A DNA stretch of 46,956 nt from Candidatus Binatia bacterium (GTDB taxonomy: Bacteria; Vulcanimicrobiota; Vulcanimicrobiia; Vulcanimicrobiales; Vulcanimicrobiaceae). The notes beneath the pieces are model-generated. The model was not told the DNA's origin and made no database searches. It saw nothing but the letters and a program-made list of their open reading frames with translations. Where the stretch lies: contig DATKMJ010000062.1 in the NCBI GenBank assembly GCA_035541935.1, positions 1 through 46,956 of the forward strand. The letters run 5' to 3'. The translations under genes were made by a program, and so were the position numbers. Numbering within the stretch: the stretch's first letter is position 1; the number at the start of each line of letters is the position of its first letter. Of this stretch, positions 38,157 to 45,263 are shown in pieces.

Positions 38157-39243
38157 GCCGGCGCGCACGCTGATCGTCACCGGCGCGAGCTCGGGCATCG
38201 GCCGAGCGCTGGCGCTTGCGGGAGCGAAGGCCGGATTCCGCATCGTCGCGACCGCGCGACGAGCCGACCGGCTCGAGGAACTGGTGCGTGAGATTCGCAG
38301 CGCGCGCGGCGCGTGCATCGCGATTGCGGGCGACGTGACGGCGCGCGATATGCCGGCGCGAATCGTCGAAGCCGCGACGAACGCGTTCGAGCGGATCGAC
38401 GTCGTCGTCAACAACGCCGGCCTCGGCGCCTACGGCGCGCTGCTCGAGATCAGCGACGCCGAGATCGAGGCGCAGTGGCAGCTCCACGTCGGCGCGCCGA
38501 TCCGCTTAGCGCGCGCGGCGCTCCCGCAGCTCGAGGCGACGCGCGGTCAGCTCGTCTTCATCGGCTCGGGCATCGTGCGCGTGCCGCTGCCGCGCTACGG
38601 CGGGTACGCGCCGGCGAAGGCCGCGATCCGTGCCGCCGCGATCCAGCTGCGGCGCGAGCTGCGCTCGAAGGGGATCGCGGTAACGTACGTGGATCCCGGG
38701 GTCGTCGCGTCGGAATTTCACTCGCGGCTCGGGATCAAGCGCACCGTGAATCTCGTCGCCTCGCCCGAACAGGCGGCGCGCGCGATCCTGCGCGGCATCC
38801 GGCATCGCTCGGCCGTCGTCAACGCGGTGAAATGGCAGACGGCGTTCTCGACGATCGGCGAATGGGCCGGCACGCTCGCGGATCCGATCATCATCCGCTC
38901 CTTCACGAACCAACCCGCTGCGGTCGACGAAACAGTGTGTCACCCTGAGCGAAGGCCCGAAGGGCCGCAGGTGAAGGTCGAAGGGCGTAAGGACAATTTC
39001 GACGCCGCGCTCGAACCGGTTGCGCGGCGTATGGAACGCGTAAAGTTACCCGCAAGTTTTCTGCGTGAGGCGATGTCGCCGGGCGCGACGCTCGAACTCA
39101 ACGCGCTGGCGATGCGCTGGGCCGGAATGCCGAATAAGAACGAGCGCGCGGTATTGCGCGAAGCGCTCGACGCCCTCGCGGCCGGGGGTTTTCTCGAACC
39201 CGCGCAGGAGGAGACGTGGAGAGTGCTGCGCGCCGCCGACTGA
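38149..39243 (+). CDS. short-chain dehydrogenase/reductase with C-terminal extension
   Basis: 364 residues. Classical SDR core in about residues 1-250: TLIVTGASSGIGRALA (NAD(P) site), VVVNNAGLGAYG, the catalytic Ser in FIGSGIVRV, and Y-x3-K in YGGYAPAKAA. The next stretch (about 263-279) is encoded by a copy of a dispersed DNA repeat, and the last 90 residues (LEPVARRMERVKLPASFLREAMSPG...) form a helical tail unlike typical SDRs. Substrate unknown. ATG 38149 lies inside the end of the hydrolase gene (GTG 38140 is an alternative). Confidence 0.83.
   Translation: MNEPARTLIVTGASSGIGRALALAGAKAGFRIVATARRADRLEELVREIRSARGACIAIAGDVTARDMPARIVEAATNAFERIDVVVNNAGLGAYGALLEISDAEIEAQWQLHVGAPIRLARAALPQLEATRGQLVFIGSGIVRVPLPRYGGYAPAKAAIRAAAIQLRRELRSKGIAVTYVDPGVVASEFHSRLGIKRTVNLVASPEQAARAILRGIRHRSAVVNAVKWQTAFSTIGEWAGTLADPIIIRSFTNQPAAVDETVCHPERRPEGPQVKVEGRKDNFDAALEPVARRMERVKLPASFLREAMSPGATLELNALAMRWAGMPNKNERAVLREALDALAAGGFLEPAQEETWRVLRAAD
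38937..38985 (+). repeat. dispersed repeat, copy B, inside the SDR reading frame
   Basis: Begins GTGTCACCCTGAGC, contains a GGCCC-gaa-GGGCC hairpin (38954-38966) and ends GGTCGAAGGG (38976-38985). Both flanking half-sites match the copies near 30476 and 42894. The frame stays open across it. Confidence 0.65.
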
Positions 39244-39267
39244 GCGGCCCGATCTACACCGCGCCGT

Positions 39268-40098
39268 TTACGATGGCCGCGCGCTGAGCCGGCGCAGATA
39301 CTTCAGGCCGAGCGCCGCGAAGAAGAGCAGCGTCGCGAGGAGCACGATCGTCGCGCCGCTCGACGCGCGCACGTAGTACGACAAGTAGAGGCCGCCGAGC
39401 GTGCTCGCGGCGCCGAGCAGCGCCGAAAGCGCCATCATCGGCGCGAAGCGCGACGTCAGCTGATAGGCGGCGGCCGCGGGCGTGACGAGCAGCGCCGCGA
39501 CGAGCACGATGCCCACGGCCTGCAGCGCGACGACGATCGTCAGCGCGAGCATCACGAGCAGCGCGTACTCGTATGCCGGCGACGCGATGCCGCTCGCCTG
39601 CGCCACGACCGGATCGAACGTCGTATAGAGCAGCCCGCGGAAGAGCACGACGACGGCGGCTGCGACCGCGACGCTCAACCCGAGGATCAGCCAGAGATCC
39701 TGCGGCTGCACGGCGAGGATGTCGCCGAAGAGAAAGCTCTGCAGGTCCACCGCATAGCTGCGCTGCTGGCTCATCAGAAAGACGCCGAGCGCGAACATCC
39801 CGGTGAAGAGCACGCCGATCGTCGTGTCGAGCGAGATGCGGCCGCGGCGATGGACGAAGCCGATGCCGAGCGCCGTCAGCACCGCGACGACCGCCGCGCC
39901 GAGGTAGAAGTTCGCGCCGCGCAAGTATGCGATCACGATTCCCGCAAACGAGGCGTGCGCGATGCCGTCGCCGATGAACGAGAGGCGCCGCAGGATGACG
40001 TACGTGCCCATCGTCGAGCACAGCAAGCCGACGGCGAGCGCCGCGACGAACGCGCGCTGCATGAACGCGTAGTGGAACGGCGCCGTTAATGCTTCCAC
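39268..40098 (-). CDS. zinc/manganese ABC transporter permease
   Basis: 276 residues, eight or so helices of the ZnuB/TroC family: FMQRAFVAALAVGLLCSTMGTYVILRRLSFIGDGIAHASFAG (in parts), with the G-D-G-I-A-H signature, and VALQAVGIVLVAALLVTPAAAAYQL. GTG 40098 chosen, overlapping the ATPase gene end by 13 bases. Third component of the importer encoded by the run. Confidence 0.92.
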   Translation of the reverse strand: MEALTAPFHYAFMQRAFVAALAVGLLCSTMGTYVILRRLSFIGDGIAHASFAGIVIAYLRGANFYLGAAVVAVLTALGIGFVHRRGRISLDTTIGVLFTGMFALGVFLMSQQRSYAVDLQSFLFGDILAVQPQDLWLILGLSVAVAAAVVVLFRGLLYTTFDPVVAQASGIASPAYEYALLVMLALTIVVALQAVGIVLVAALLVTPAAAAYQLTSRFAPMMALSALLGAASTLGGLYLSYYVRASSGATIVLLATLLFFAALGLKYLRRLSARPS

Positions 40099-40913
40099 GG
40101 CTCGTCTCGGACTTCGGGATGGGCGGCGTGGGCCGCGTGCGGCTCGTGATCGAGGCGCAGATGGCCGTGCGTGTGCGTGTGCTCGCGGATCGCGGTGTAC
40201 GCGCCGGATTCGACGACCTCGCGCGGCGTGCCGAGCGCGAGGACGCGGCGATCGAGCACGAGCAGCCGGTCGAACCATTCGTCGACCCGATCGAGGTCGT
40301 GGGTCGCGACGAGCACCGGCATCCCCTCGCCGACGAGCTCGCGCACGATCTCGCGCAACGACTCTTCGGTCGCCGCGTCGACGCCGGTCGTCGGCTCGTC
40401 GAGCAGCAGCAGTTGTGGCTCTTGCGCGATTGCGCGCGCGACAAAGGCGCGTTGCTGCTGTCCGCCCGAGAGATTCGCGATGCGGCGCTCCGCGAGCGGG
40501 CCCATCTTCACGACGTCGAGGGCGCGGCGCACGATCTCTCGATCGCGCGCACCGAATCGCTGCCAGAAGCGCAGCCGCGAGAAGCGCCCCATCGCGACGA
40601 CGTCCCAGACCGTCGCGGGAAACGACCAATCCACCGCCTCGACCTGCGGCACGTACGCGATCGCTCCGGCCGGCAGATCGTGCGGCCGCGACCCGAGGAC
40701 GCGCAACTCGCCGCTCGCGGGAAGCAAGAGTCCGGCGATCGTCTTGAGGAGCGTCGACTTTCCCGAGCCGTTCGGCCCGACGATCCCGAGCGCTTCGCCG
40801 TAGTGCACCGAGAGCGTCGCACCGACGAGCGCGGTGAAATCGTCGTAGCGGACGACGAGATCGCGCGCGACGACCGCTTCGCCGTCATCGAGGCGGGCGA
40901 GCGGCAGCGTCAT
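40086..40913 (-). CDS. zinc/manganese ABC transporter ATP-binding protein
   Basis: 275 residues. Walker A GPNGSGKST, Q-loop YVPQVEAVDW, signature NLSGGQQQRAF, Walker B LLLLDEPTTGVD and switch His in VATHDL. The last 35 residues are rich in His (HTHTHGHLRLDHE..., AAHAAH, KH), a likely metal-binding tail not part of the nucleotide domain. ATG 40913 overlaps the binding-protein stop (ATGA). Confidence 0.93.
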   Translation of the reverse strand: MTLPLARLDDGEAVVARDLVVRYDDFTALVGATLSVHYGEALGIVGPNGSGKSTLLKTIAGLLLPASGELRVLGSRPHDLPAGAIAYVPQVEAVDWSFPATVWDVVAMGRFSRLRFWQRFGARDREIVRRALDVVKMGPLAERRIANLSGGQQQRAFVARAIAQEPQLLLLDEPTTGVDAATEESLREIVRELVGEGMPVLVATHDLDRVDEWFDRLLVLDRRVLALGTPREVVESGAYTAIREHTHTHGHLRLDHEPHAAHAAHPEVRDEPWKH

Positions 40914-41776
40914 TTGAGCGCCTTGACGATGACGGCGGTATCGTAGGTCAGCATCGCGATGTAGTTGGCGACACGCGGGTCGGTACCGATCGAATCGTCG
41001 TAGAGATTCTCTACGACCTGGATTCCGGCGGCTTGCGCGATCGAGTAGAGGATCTTCGGGCTGTACTCCGGTTCGCTGAAGACCGCGCGCACGTTGTGGC
41101 GCTTCGCGAGATCGATGAGGCCGGCGATCTGCGCGGGGTTCGGCTCCTGGCCGGGATTGCGTTCGACGAAACCGAGCGTCGTGATGCCGAAGCGGTCGTT
41201 GTAGTACTGCCACGCGTTATGAAAGACGATCATGTAGCGATGGGATGGCGGAATCGTCGCGATCGACGCCCGGATGCGAGCGATCAGCTCGTCGAGCCGC
41301 GCGTCGTAGGCCGTCGCGTTGCGCCGGTAGCCGGCTGCGTGCGCGGGATCGATCGCGATCAGCGCGTCGCGGATCTTACGCACGTACTCCTTCGCGAGCA
41401 CGGGATCCATCCAGAGGTGCGGATTGAGGTTCTTCACCGGCATGCCGTCGGCGCAGACGACGACGCGCAGATCGCGCGACGACGCGTCGCGCAGAAGCCG
41501 GTCGAGCCACGCTTCGAGCCCGGCGCCGTTTTCGACGAGCAGATTGGCGTCGGCGACCGTTGCGACGTCGGCCGGAGCCGGCTGGAACGTCTCCGGCGAG
41601 GCGCCGATCGGCACGATGCTCTTTACGCTCACGTATTCGCCGCCGACCCCTTGCACGAACGAGTTGAGGGTGGAGATCGTCGTCGCGACGTGAATCTTGC
41701 CGTCCGGCGCGGTCGGGCTATGCGCCGCGCACGCCGTTAGCGCGGCGAGGAGCGCGATCGTGGCGACGCGCCTCAT
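40910..41776 (-). CDS. zinc/manganese ABC transporter substrate-binding lipoprotein (ZnuA/TroA type)
   Basis: 288 residues with lipobox LTAC after a short signal (MRRVATIALLAALTAC). Cluster A-I fold: HVATTISTLNSFVQGVGG, SPETFQPAPADV, NPHLWMDPVLAKEYV (metal His), HRYMIVFHNAWQYYNDRFG (metal His) and FSEPEYSPKI, VVENLYDDS (acidic ligand). There is no His-rich loop of Gram-negative ZnuA. ATG 41776 overlaps the Fur-family stop (ATGA); ATG 41791 is an alternative. Confidence 0.9.
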   Translation of the reverse strand: MRRVATIALLAALTACAAHSPTAPDGKIHVATTISTLNSFVQGVGGEYVSVKSIVPIGASPETFQPAPADVATVADANLLVENGAGLEAWLDRLLRDASSRDLRVVVCADGMPVKNLNPHLWMDPVLAKEYVRKIRDALIAIDPAHAAGYRRNATAYDARLDELIARIRASIATIPPSHRYMIVFHNAWQYYNDRFGITTLGFVERNPGQEPNPAQIAGLIDLAKRHNVRAVFSEPEYSPKILYSIAQAAGIQVVENLYDDSIGTDPRVANYIAMLTYDTAVIVKALK

Positions 41777-42165
41777 CTGCACGCGCTGCATCGTCCGAAG
41801 AACTCCATCGCGTGACCGTCCAGCTCGAAGCCGTGGAGCTTGCGCAGCGATTCGGCGAAGCGCTCGATCGCGTCGCAGTCTACGTCTTCGACGCGCCCGC
41901 AGTTGCCGCAGATCGCGTGGTGATGGTGGCGCTCCGGCTCGCAGAGCATGTAACTCGCCTCGCCGGCGGCGTCGGTGCGTTCGGTGATTTCGCCCCTCGC
42001 TCGCAGGCGCTCGAGCGTGCGATAGACCGTCGAGAGCGAGACGCGCGTGCCGCCGCGCTTCAGGCGCTCGTAGATGTCGGCCGCGGAGAGAAAGCGCGGC
42101 TCGCGCGCCAGGATCGAGGCGATCTGCTCGCGCGGGCGCGTGACGTATTCAGCCCGGACTCCCAT
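41773..42165 (-). CDS. Fur-family metalloregulator, probably Zur
   Basis: 130 residues. Winged helix (REPRFLSAADIYERLKRGGTRVSLSTVYRTLERLRARGEI in parts), then HHHHAICGNCGRVEDVDCD with the regulatory and structural metal sites, and a second Cys pair CSAC at the C-terminus. Its position as first gene of the metal-importer operon suggests it represses that operon when zinc (or manganese) is plentiful. Zur versus Mur/Fur cannot be settled from sequence alone. A 19-bp palindrome sits 11 bases upstream of its ATG. Confidence 0.88.
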   Translation of the reverse strand: MGVRAEYVTRPREQIASILAREPRFLSAADIYERLKRGGTRVSLSTVYRTLERLRARGEITERTDAAGEASYMLCEPERHHHHAICGNCGRVEDVDCDAIERFAESLRKLHGFELDGHAMEFFGRCSACR

Positions 42166-42176
42166 TCGAGGGGCTA

Positions 42177-42195
42177 TTTGCGAATCGTTTGCAAA
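42177..42195. promoter_or_regulatory. palindromic operator candidate for the Fur/Zur regulator
   Basis: TTTGCGAATCGTTTGCAAA is a 19-bp imperfect palindrome pairing at 7 of 9 positions (arms TTTGC / GCAAA). It occupies the gap between the upstream secreted-protein gene and the regulator's ATG, where an autoregulatory operator is expected. AT-rich against its surroundings. Confidence 0.55.
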
Positions 42196-42202
42196 AGTCT
42201 TG

Positions 42203-42829
42203 CTAGGGAGTCGGCGAGGGTGCCGGCGAGGGGCAGCCGGCTGCGTCGCTCTTCGCCTTCGCGTGGACCTGGTCGCGCCAGTATGCGGACGTATCGGCCC
42301 ACGCCGGCAGCGTGAGATCGACCGCCTGGGCTCTGGTCTGCACCTTTGGAATGATGTCCTGGAAAGCGGCCGGCACTTGTCCGTCGCGCTCGTTGACGAC
42401 CCTCGCGAGAGCGAGCCACGCATCGGAGAGCATCATTGCCGGCAGCGCCTTTGCGGCGGCCGGACACGACGCGTTCAGGCGCGCGGCGACGTCGGAATCG
42501 AGCGCCAGCGCCCATGCCGAGGTCGCGGCGATCTGCGTGAAGAGCCCCGCGCGCTGCGTCTCGGAGCAGAGCGTGTTGAGGATCTCGCCCTCTTCGTTGA
42601 GCGTCGAGAGCACGTCGGCGATCGCCGCATATCGCTGGAGCAGTTGCGCGGTGCCGTTGCCCGGCGGATGCCGGTCGTAATCGCGTACGTGCTGGGCAGC
42701 GTCGTCAATCGTCTGGCCGTTGCAGCGATCGGACGCGACCAGAACCGGCGCCGCCGCGCCGGCGGGAGACGCCCCGAGGAGCGAGGCCGCAACGAGCGCC
42801 AGCGCGAGAGTTTGCAAGAGCTTGCTCAT
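42203..42829 (-). CDS. secreted hypothetical protein
   Basis: 208 residues with a clear signal peptide (MSKLLQTLALALVAASLLGASPAGAA, cut near AAA-PVLV). The mature part is mostly helical, with four Cys (DRCNG, TLCSE, ASCPAA, GCPSP) that could form two disulfides, and a Pro-rich C-terminus. No family recognised. It lies upstream of the Fur-family gene on the same strand, and its stop is followed within 10 bases by the operator candidate, so the metal operon probably starts separately. Confidence 0.75.
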   Translation of the reverse strand: MSKLLQTLALALVAASLLGASPAGAAAPVLVASDRCNGQTIDDAAQHVRDYDRHPPGNGTAQLLQRYAAIADVLSTLNEEGEILNTLCSETQRAGLFTQIAATSAWALALDSDVAARLNASCPAAAKALPAMMLSDAWLALARVVNERDGQVPAAFQDIIPKVQTRAQAVDLTLPAWADTSAYWRDQVHAKAKSDAAGCPSPAPSPTP

Positions 42830-42834
42830 CGGCT

Positions 42835-42864
42835 TTGACAGGTGCCCAGCCCGGCACGTACAAT
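42835..42864 (+). promoter_or_regulatory. sigma70 promoter for tRNA-Ala
   Basis: Consensus -35 TTGACA (42835-42840), 18-bp spacer, -10 TACAAT (42859-42864). Predicted start near 42871 leaves a 5' leader of about 65 bases before the tRNA, containing a copy of the dispersed repeat. Confidence 0.7.
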
Positions 42865-42893
42865 CCTCCAGGTCGCCAAACGACCCGCTGACC

Positions 42894-42920
42894 GTGTCAC
42901 CCTAAAGCGGCGTCGAAGGG
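42894..42920 (+). repeat. dispersed repeat, copy C, in the tRNA leader
   Basis: Starts GTGTCACCCTAAAGC and ends GTCGAAGGG, matching both half-sites of the copies at 30476 (inverted) and 38937. It lies 17 bases before the tRNA. Confidence 0.65.
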
Positions 42921-42936
42921 TAGGGCGCGGTCGCAT

Positions 42937-43012
42937 GGGGATGTAGCTCAGCTGGTAGAGCACTTGCTTCGCATGTAAGGGGTCGGGGGTTCGAGTCCCC
43001 CCATCTCCACCA
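42937..43012 (+). tRNA. tRNA-Ala (anticodon CGC)
   Basis: 76 nt including encoded CCA. Acceptor GGGGATG pairs with CATCTCC (one G-U), D arm GCTC-AGCTGGTAGA-GAGC, anticodon stem CTTGC/GTAAG with loop TTCGCAT (CGC at 34-36), T arm GGGGG-TTCGAGT-CCCCC. Reads codon GCG, common in this GC-rich genome. It is the integration target of the element to its right. Confidence 0.97.
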
Positions 43013-44207
43013 TCGGAAACGCCTTACTCTGTAAAGAGTTCTGGCGTTTTTGTTTCCGCGGCAATGCGAAGCGATGAGCCGCATTTACGACAATCGTACG
43101 ACAATTGGGTTCGAGCGCGGCGAAGATCCGGTCCGCGGTTTGGGCGACGCGCTTGGCGGTATGGTCGAACAGGTGGCCATAACGCTCGAACATCATGCGG
43201 GTGTCCGAATGCCCCAAACTGCCCGCGATCGCGAGCGGATCTTCTCCTGCCTCGATAAGCAGAGAGTTGGCGGTATGGCGAAGACTGTGGAAGGTGACGT
43301 CAGGCAATTCCGCCCGCTTGAGCAACGGTTTGAAGACGCGTTTGAGAAAGTTGTTCTTCCGAAGCGGCGTGCCGGTGGCGGACCTAAAGACTAAGCCGCT
43401 TCGCGAGTTGTCTGCCTCTCGAAGTTTGGTAAGCGCCGTTCGTGCGAGCTCGGGAAGGTAGATGATGCGCCGCGACTTCGGCGTCTTCGGCTCTGATCGT
43501 ACGAGATGACCGTCACGGTCCTCTGCCAGCGTCCTTTTGACGGCGATCGTCCTAGCCGCGAGGTCGACATCATCCCAGGTCAGCGCGAAGATCTCCCCTT
43601 GGCGCATGCCGGTGGTAACCGCAAGAGTCAGCAATGCACGGTCACGAGCAGTACGCGAGGCAGCAAGGAGCTCCATCACTTGCTTACCATCCAGAACCGG
43701 CACTTCAGGTCGCGGTGGTTTCTCCGGCGGAACGGTCTCACATGGGTTCCGCGCGATTTTGTCTTCCCGAAACGCGACATTGAGGGCGCACGACAGGGTA
43801 ACGAATGCCGTCCGCTGCGTAACAACTCCGACGCCGTCATCTTTCCAGCGGCGCAATAGGAAGCGCACGTCATCGGACGTAAGCTCGCTCAGCTTGCGCG
43901 CTCCGATATGCGGCACGATATGCTTGCGAATCATGTGCTCGCGAAGCTTGAACGTGCTCGGGCGAATGCTGAGAGCGTTCAGCCAAGCCGTCAGATAATT
44001 GGCAAGCGTTACCGCAGTGGGTGTGGCGATCGAGGTGCGATGCTCCTCGCGGTACTCACGCATCTTGTCGGCGATCGCGCCGCGGGTCTTGCCGTAGAAC
44101 GACTTGCGGACGACCAACCCATCCGGAGCCTTGAGGGTCAACTTCCCCTCAAAGGTGCCGTTCTTTCGCCGGGATATGCTGCCCTCGCCGTGAGCGCGCT
44201 TGCCCAT
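42948..44207 (-). CDS. tyrosine recombinase / phage-type integrase
   Basis: 419 residues. N-terminal AP2-like arm-binding domain (GEGSISRRKNGTFEGKLTL), SAM-like core-binding domain (about 64-160) and catalytic domain with Arg202 (TTGMRQGEIF), Lys near 244, His307-x2-Arg310 (FHSLRHT), His333 (LGHS) and Tyr343 (FERYGH). It catalyses site-specific integration and excision at the tRNA. The frame runs through the tRNA terminator and into the tRNA antisense, so the last 50 residues (ending EMGGLEPPTPYMRS...) are dictated by the tRNA and may not matter. Start ATG 44207 shares a base with the HTH gene stop. Confidence 0.93.
   Translation of the reverse strand: MGKRAHGEGSISRRKNGTFEGKLTLKAPDGLVVRKSFYGKTRGAIADKMREYREEHRTSIATPTAVTLANYLTAWLNALSIRPSTFKLREHMIRKHIVPHIGARKLSELTSDDVRFLLRRWKDDGVGVVTQRTAFVTLSCALNVAFREDKIARNPCETVPPEKPPRPEVPVLDGKQVMELLAASRTARDRALLTLAVTTGMRQGEIFALTWDDVDLAARTIAVKRTLAEDRDGHLVRSEPKTPKSRRIIYLPELARTALTKLREADNSRSGLVFRSATGTPLRKNNFLKRVFKPLLKRAELPDVTFHSLRHTANSLLIEAGEDPLAIAGSLGHSDTRMMFERYGHLFDHTAKRVAQTADRIFAALEPNCRTIVVNAAHRFALPRKQKRQNSLQSKAFPMVEMGGLEPPTPYMRSKCSTS
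43015..43056 (+). terminator. intrinsic terminator of tRNA-Ala
   Basis: Stem AAACGCC / GGCGTTT (43017-43023 with 43043-43049) capped by ACTCT-GTAA-AGAGT (43026-43039), followed by TTTTTGTTT. Lies a few bases beyond the tRNA CCA. Confidence 0.8.
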
Positions 44208-44611
44208 CAGGGAGCACTCCGTTCAAGACGGCGGGCGCGCAGTCTTTTCACAAACTGCTGGACAGCTCGGTACTCGACCCGACGGCGCCCCGTCCTCCGG
44301 TCAAGCAGATATGGGAGCAGGCCACGCTTCATCAAGCCGTAGACTTTCGTTTTGTGGTATCCAAGGAGCCCGCACACCTGCGGTACCGTCAGCAGAACGG
44401 CTTGACCGCTTGGCGCAGCGTTGGCGCCGGGTTGGATCGTTTCTGAAAACTTCTGCAAGCATTCACGCACATCGTCGAGGCTACTGGTTGCTGCATCAAG
44501 CGCCATTTTAATCCGTTCCAGAGAAGATCCGCCGGCCGGCAGCCACAATTCGGCAAGTTCGTCGCGAACGACGTTGACGGGGCTTTGCTCTAAGGCTCGT
44601 GTTGGTTGCAT
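44207..44611 (-). CDS. helix-turn-helix protein (MerR/AlpA-like excisionase type)
   Basis: 134 residues from ATG 44611 (157 if ATG 44680 is used). The C-terminal part is a HTH_17 domain: LLTVPQVCGLLGYHKTKVYGLMKRG, then a wing LLPYLLDRRTGRRRVEYRAVQQFVKRL. The N-terminal part is helical with no recognised domain. Proteins of this type next to integrases act as excisionases (recombination directionality factors) or as regulators. ATG 44680 is less likely because it sits inside a 30-bp palindrome and lacks a ribosome site. Directly upstream of the integrase with a 1-base overlap, so both are coexpressed. Confidence 0.82.
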   Translation of the reverse strand: MQPTRALEQSPVNVVRDELAELWLPAGGSSLERIKMALDAATSSLDDVRECLQKFSETIQPGANAAPSGQAVLLTVPQVCGLLGYHKTKVYGLMKRGLLPYLLDRRTGRRRVEYRAVQQFVKRLRARRLERSAP

Positions 44612-44667
44612 TCGAGTGATCCCGCGCGCGACAAAAACAAAAGGTCCCTCGGGGCCGTTACGTACGC

Positions 44668-44697
44668 CTTTTGCCTGCATTATTATGCGGGCAAAAG
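44668..44697. promoter_or_regulatory. 30-bp palindromic operator candidate
   Basis: Arms CTTTTGCC and GGCAAAAG with inner GCAT / ATGC; 13 of 15 base pairs match across the centre. It lies about 16-45 bases downstream of the predicted transcription start of the HTH-integrase operon, a place where a bound repressor would block transcription. Confidence 0.6.
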
Positions 44698-44719
44698 TCT
44701 GCCGTACTCTTACATACCA

Positions 44720-44748
44720 ATTATCCCGCGCGTCCTCGGGAACGTCAA
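44720..44748 (-). promoter_or_regulatory. sigma70 promoter of the HTH-integrase operon
   Basis: Minus strand -35 TTGACG (44743-44748), 17-bp spacer, -10 GATAAT (44720-44725). Predicted start near 44713, upstream of the palindrome. Confidence 0.65.
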
Positions 44749-44772
44749 GCGGCGGTCGTGGCTACGTGCAGC

Positions 44773-44967
44773 TCAGCGCGCAATTTCTACAAGGCCCTTT
44801 TCGCCAAGAGTAATAGTGCTACCGTCGTCTAGCCACAAACGAACGGCATCTTCTTCGATCGTACGCACGTCTACGACGACATGAAAGCCGGCCAACCGGC
44901 GCACGAGCATGCCACGCTTGATCTCCCGGATGCAGGCGAGCGTAGTACCGAAAACTTCTATCACCAT
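44773..44967 (-). CDS. small protein of unknown function, 64 residues
   Basis: ATG 44967 has a good ribosome site (GGGAGA, four bases upstream). The product is mostly short beta strands (MVIEVFGTTLACIREIKRG, FHVVVDVRTIEEDAVRLWLDDGS, TITLGEKGLVEIAR), like a small beta barrel. No family recognised. It belongs to the integrative element and is divergent from the ATPase gene. A longer upstream open frame crosses a hairpin and is not credible. Confidence 0.6.
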   Translation of the reverse strand: MVIEVFGTTLACIREIKRGMLVRRLAGFHVVVDVRTIEEDAVRLWLDDGSTITLGEKGLVEIAR

Positions 44968-45027
44968 TTCTCTCCCGCGGCCCGACAAAGGCGCCGCCGC
45001 ACGGCGGCCTAACCGCGCGCGAAGGGA

Positions 45028-45084
45028 CCCGCGCGCAAGGCCGGAGCGCAGCGAAGGAGCGTCAGCGGTCGCCTTGCGCGTGGG
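45028..45084. repeat. large hairpin between divergent element genes
   Basis: 14-bp stem with one G-U (45028-45041 with 45071-45084; core CGCGCAAGGC / GCCTTGCGCG) and a 29-nt loop. The 296-base gap 44968-45263 that holds it shows no convincing gene; the right third is AT-richer and leads to the ATPase start. Confidence 0.6.
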
Positions 45085-45263
45085 ATGCGCCAGCGCGGTA
45101 GCCTTGCCGGGTGGCGGCGCCGGAATCGGGTCGCGGGTGGACTTTGTCAACGGGGTCGCTAGAAAGGGCGTGAGAGTCGTCGTTGTCGCCAATATCCCAC
45201 GCGTCGAGGGTATCCAGAATCAAAGACCAAAGCAGAATAGGGAGTAAAGGATAACGATGCCTG

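Noticed and set aside
42948-43050. C-terminal tail of the integrase as a functional domain
   Set aside because: The sequence is the antisense of the tRNA and its terminator; similar tails appear in many annotated integrases only because of the insertion site.
44909-45247. 112-codon plus-strand open frame opposite the 64-residue gene
   Set aside because: It runs through a GC-rich hairpin, is antisense to a gene with a good ribosome site and has low-complexity composition.
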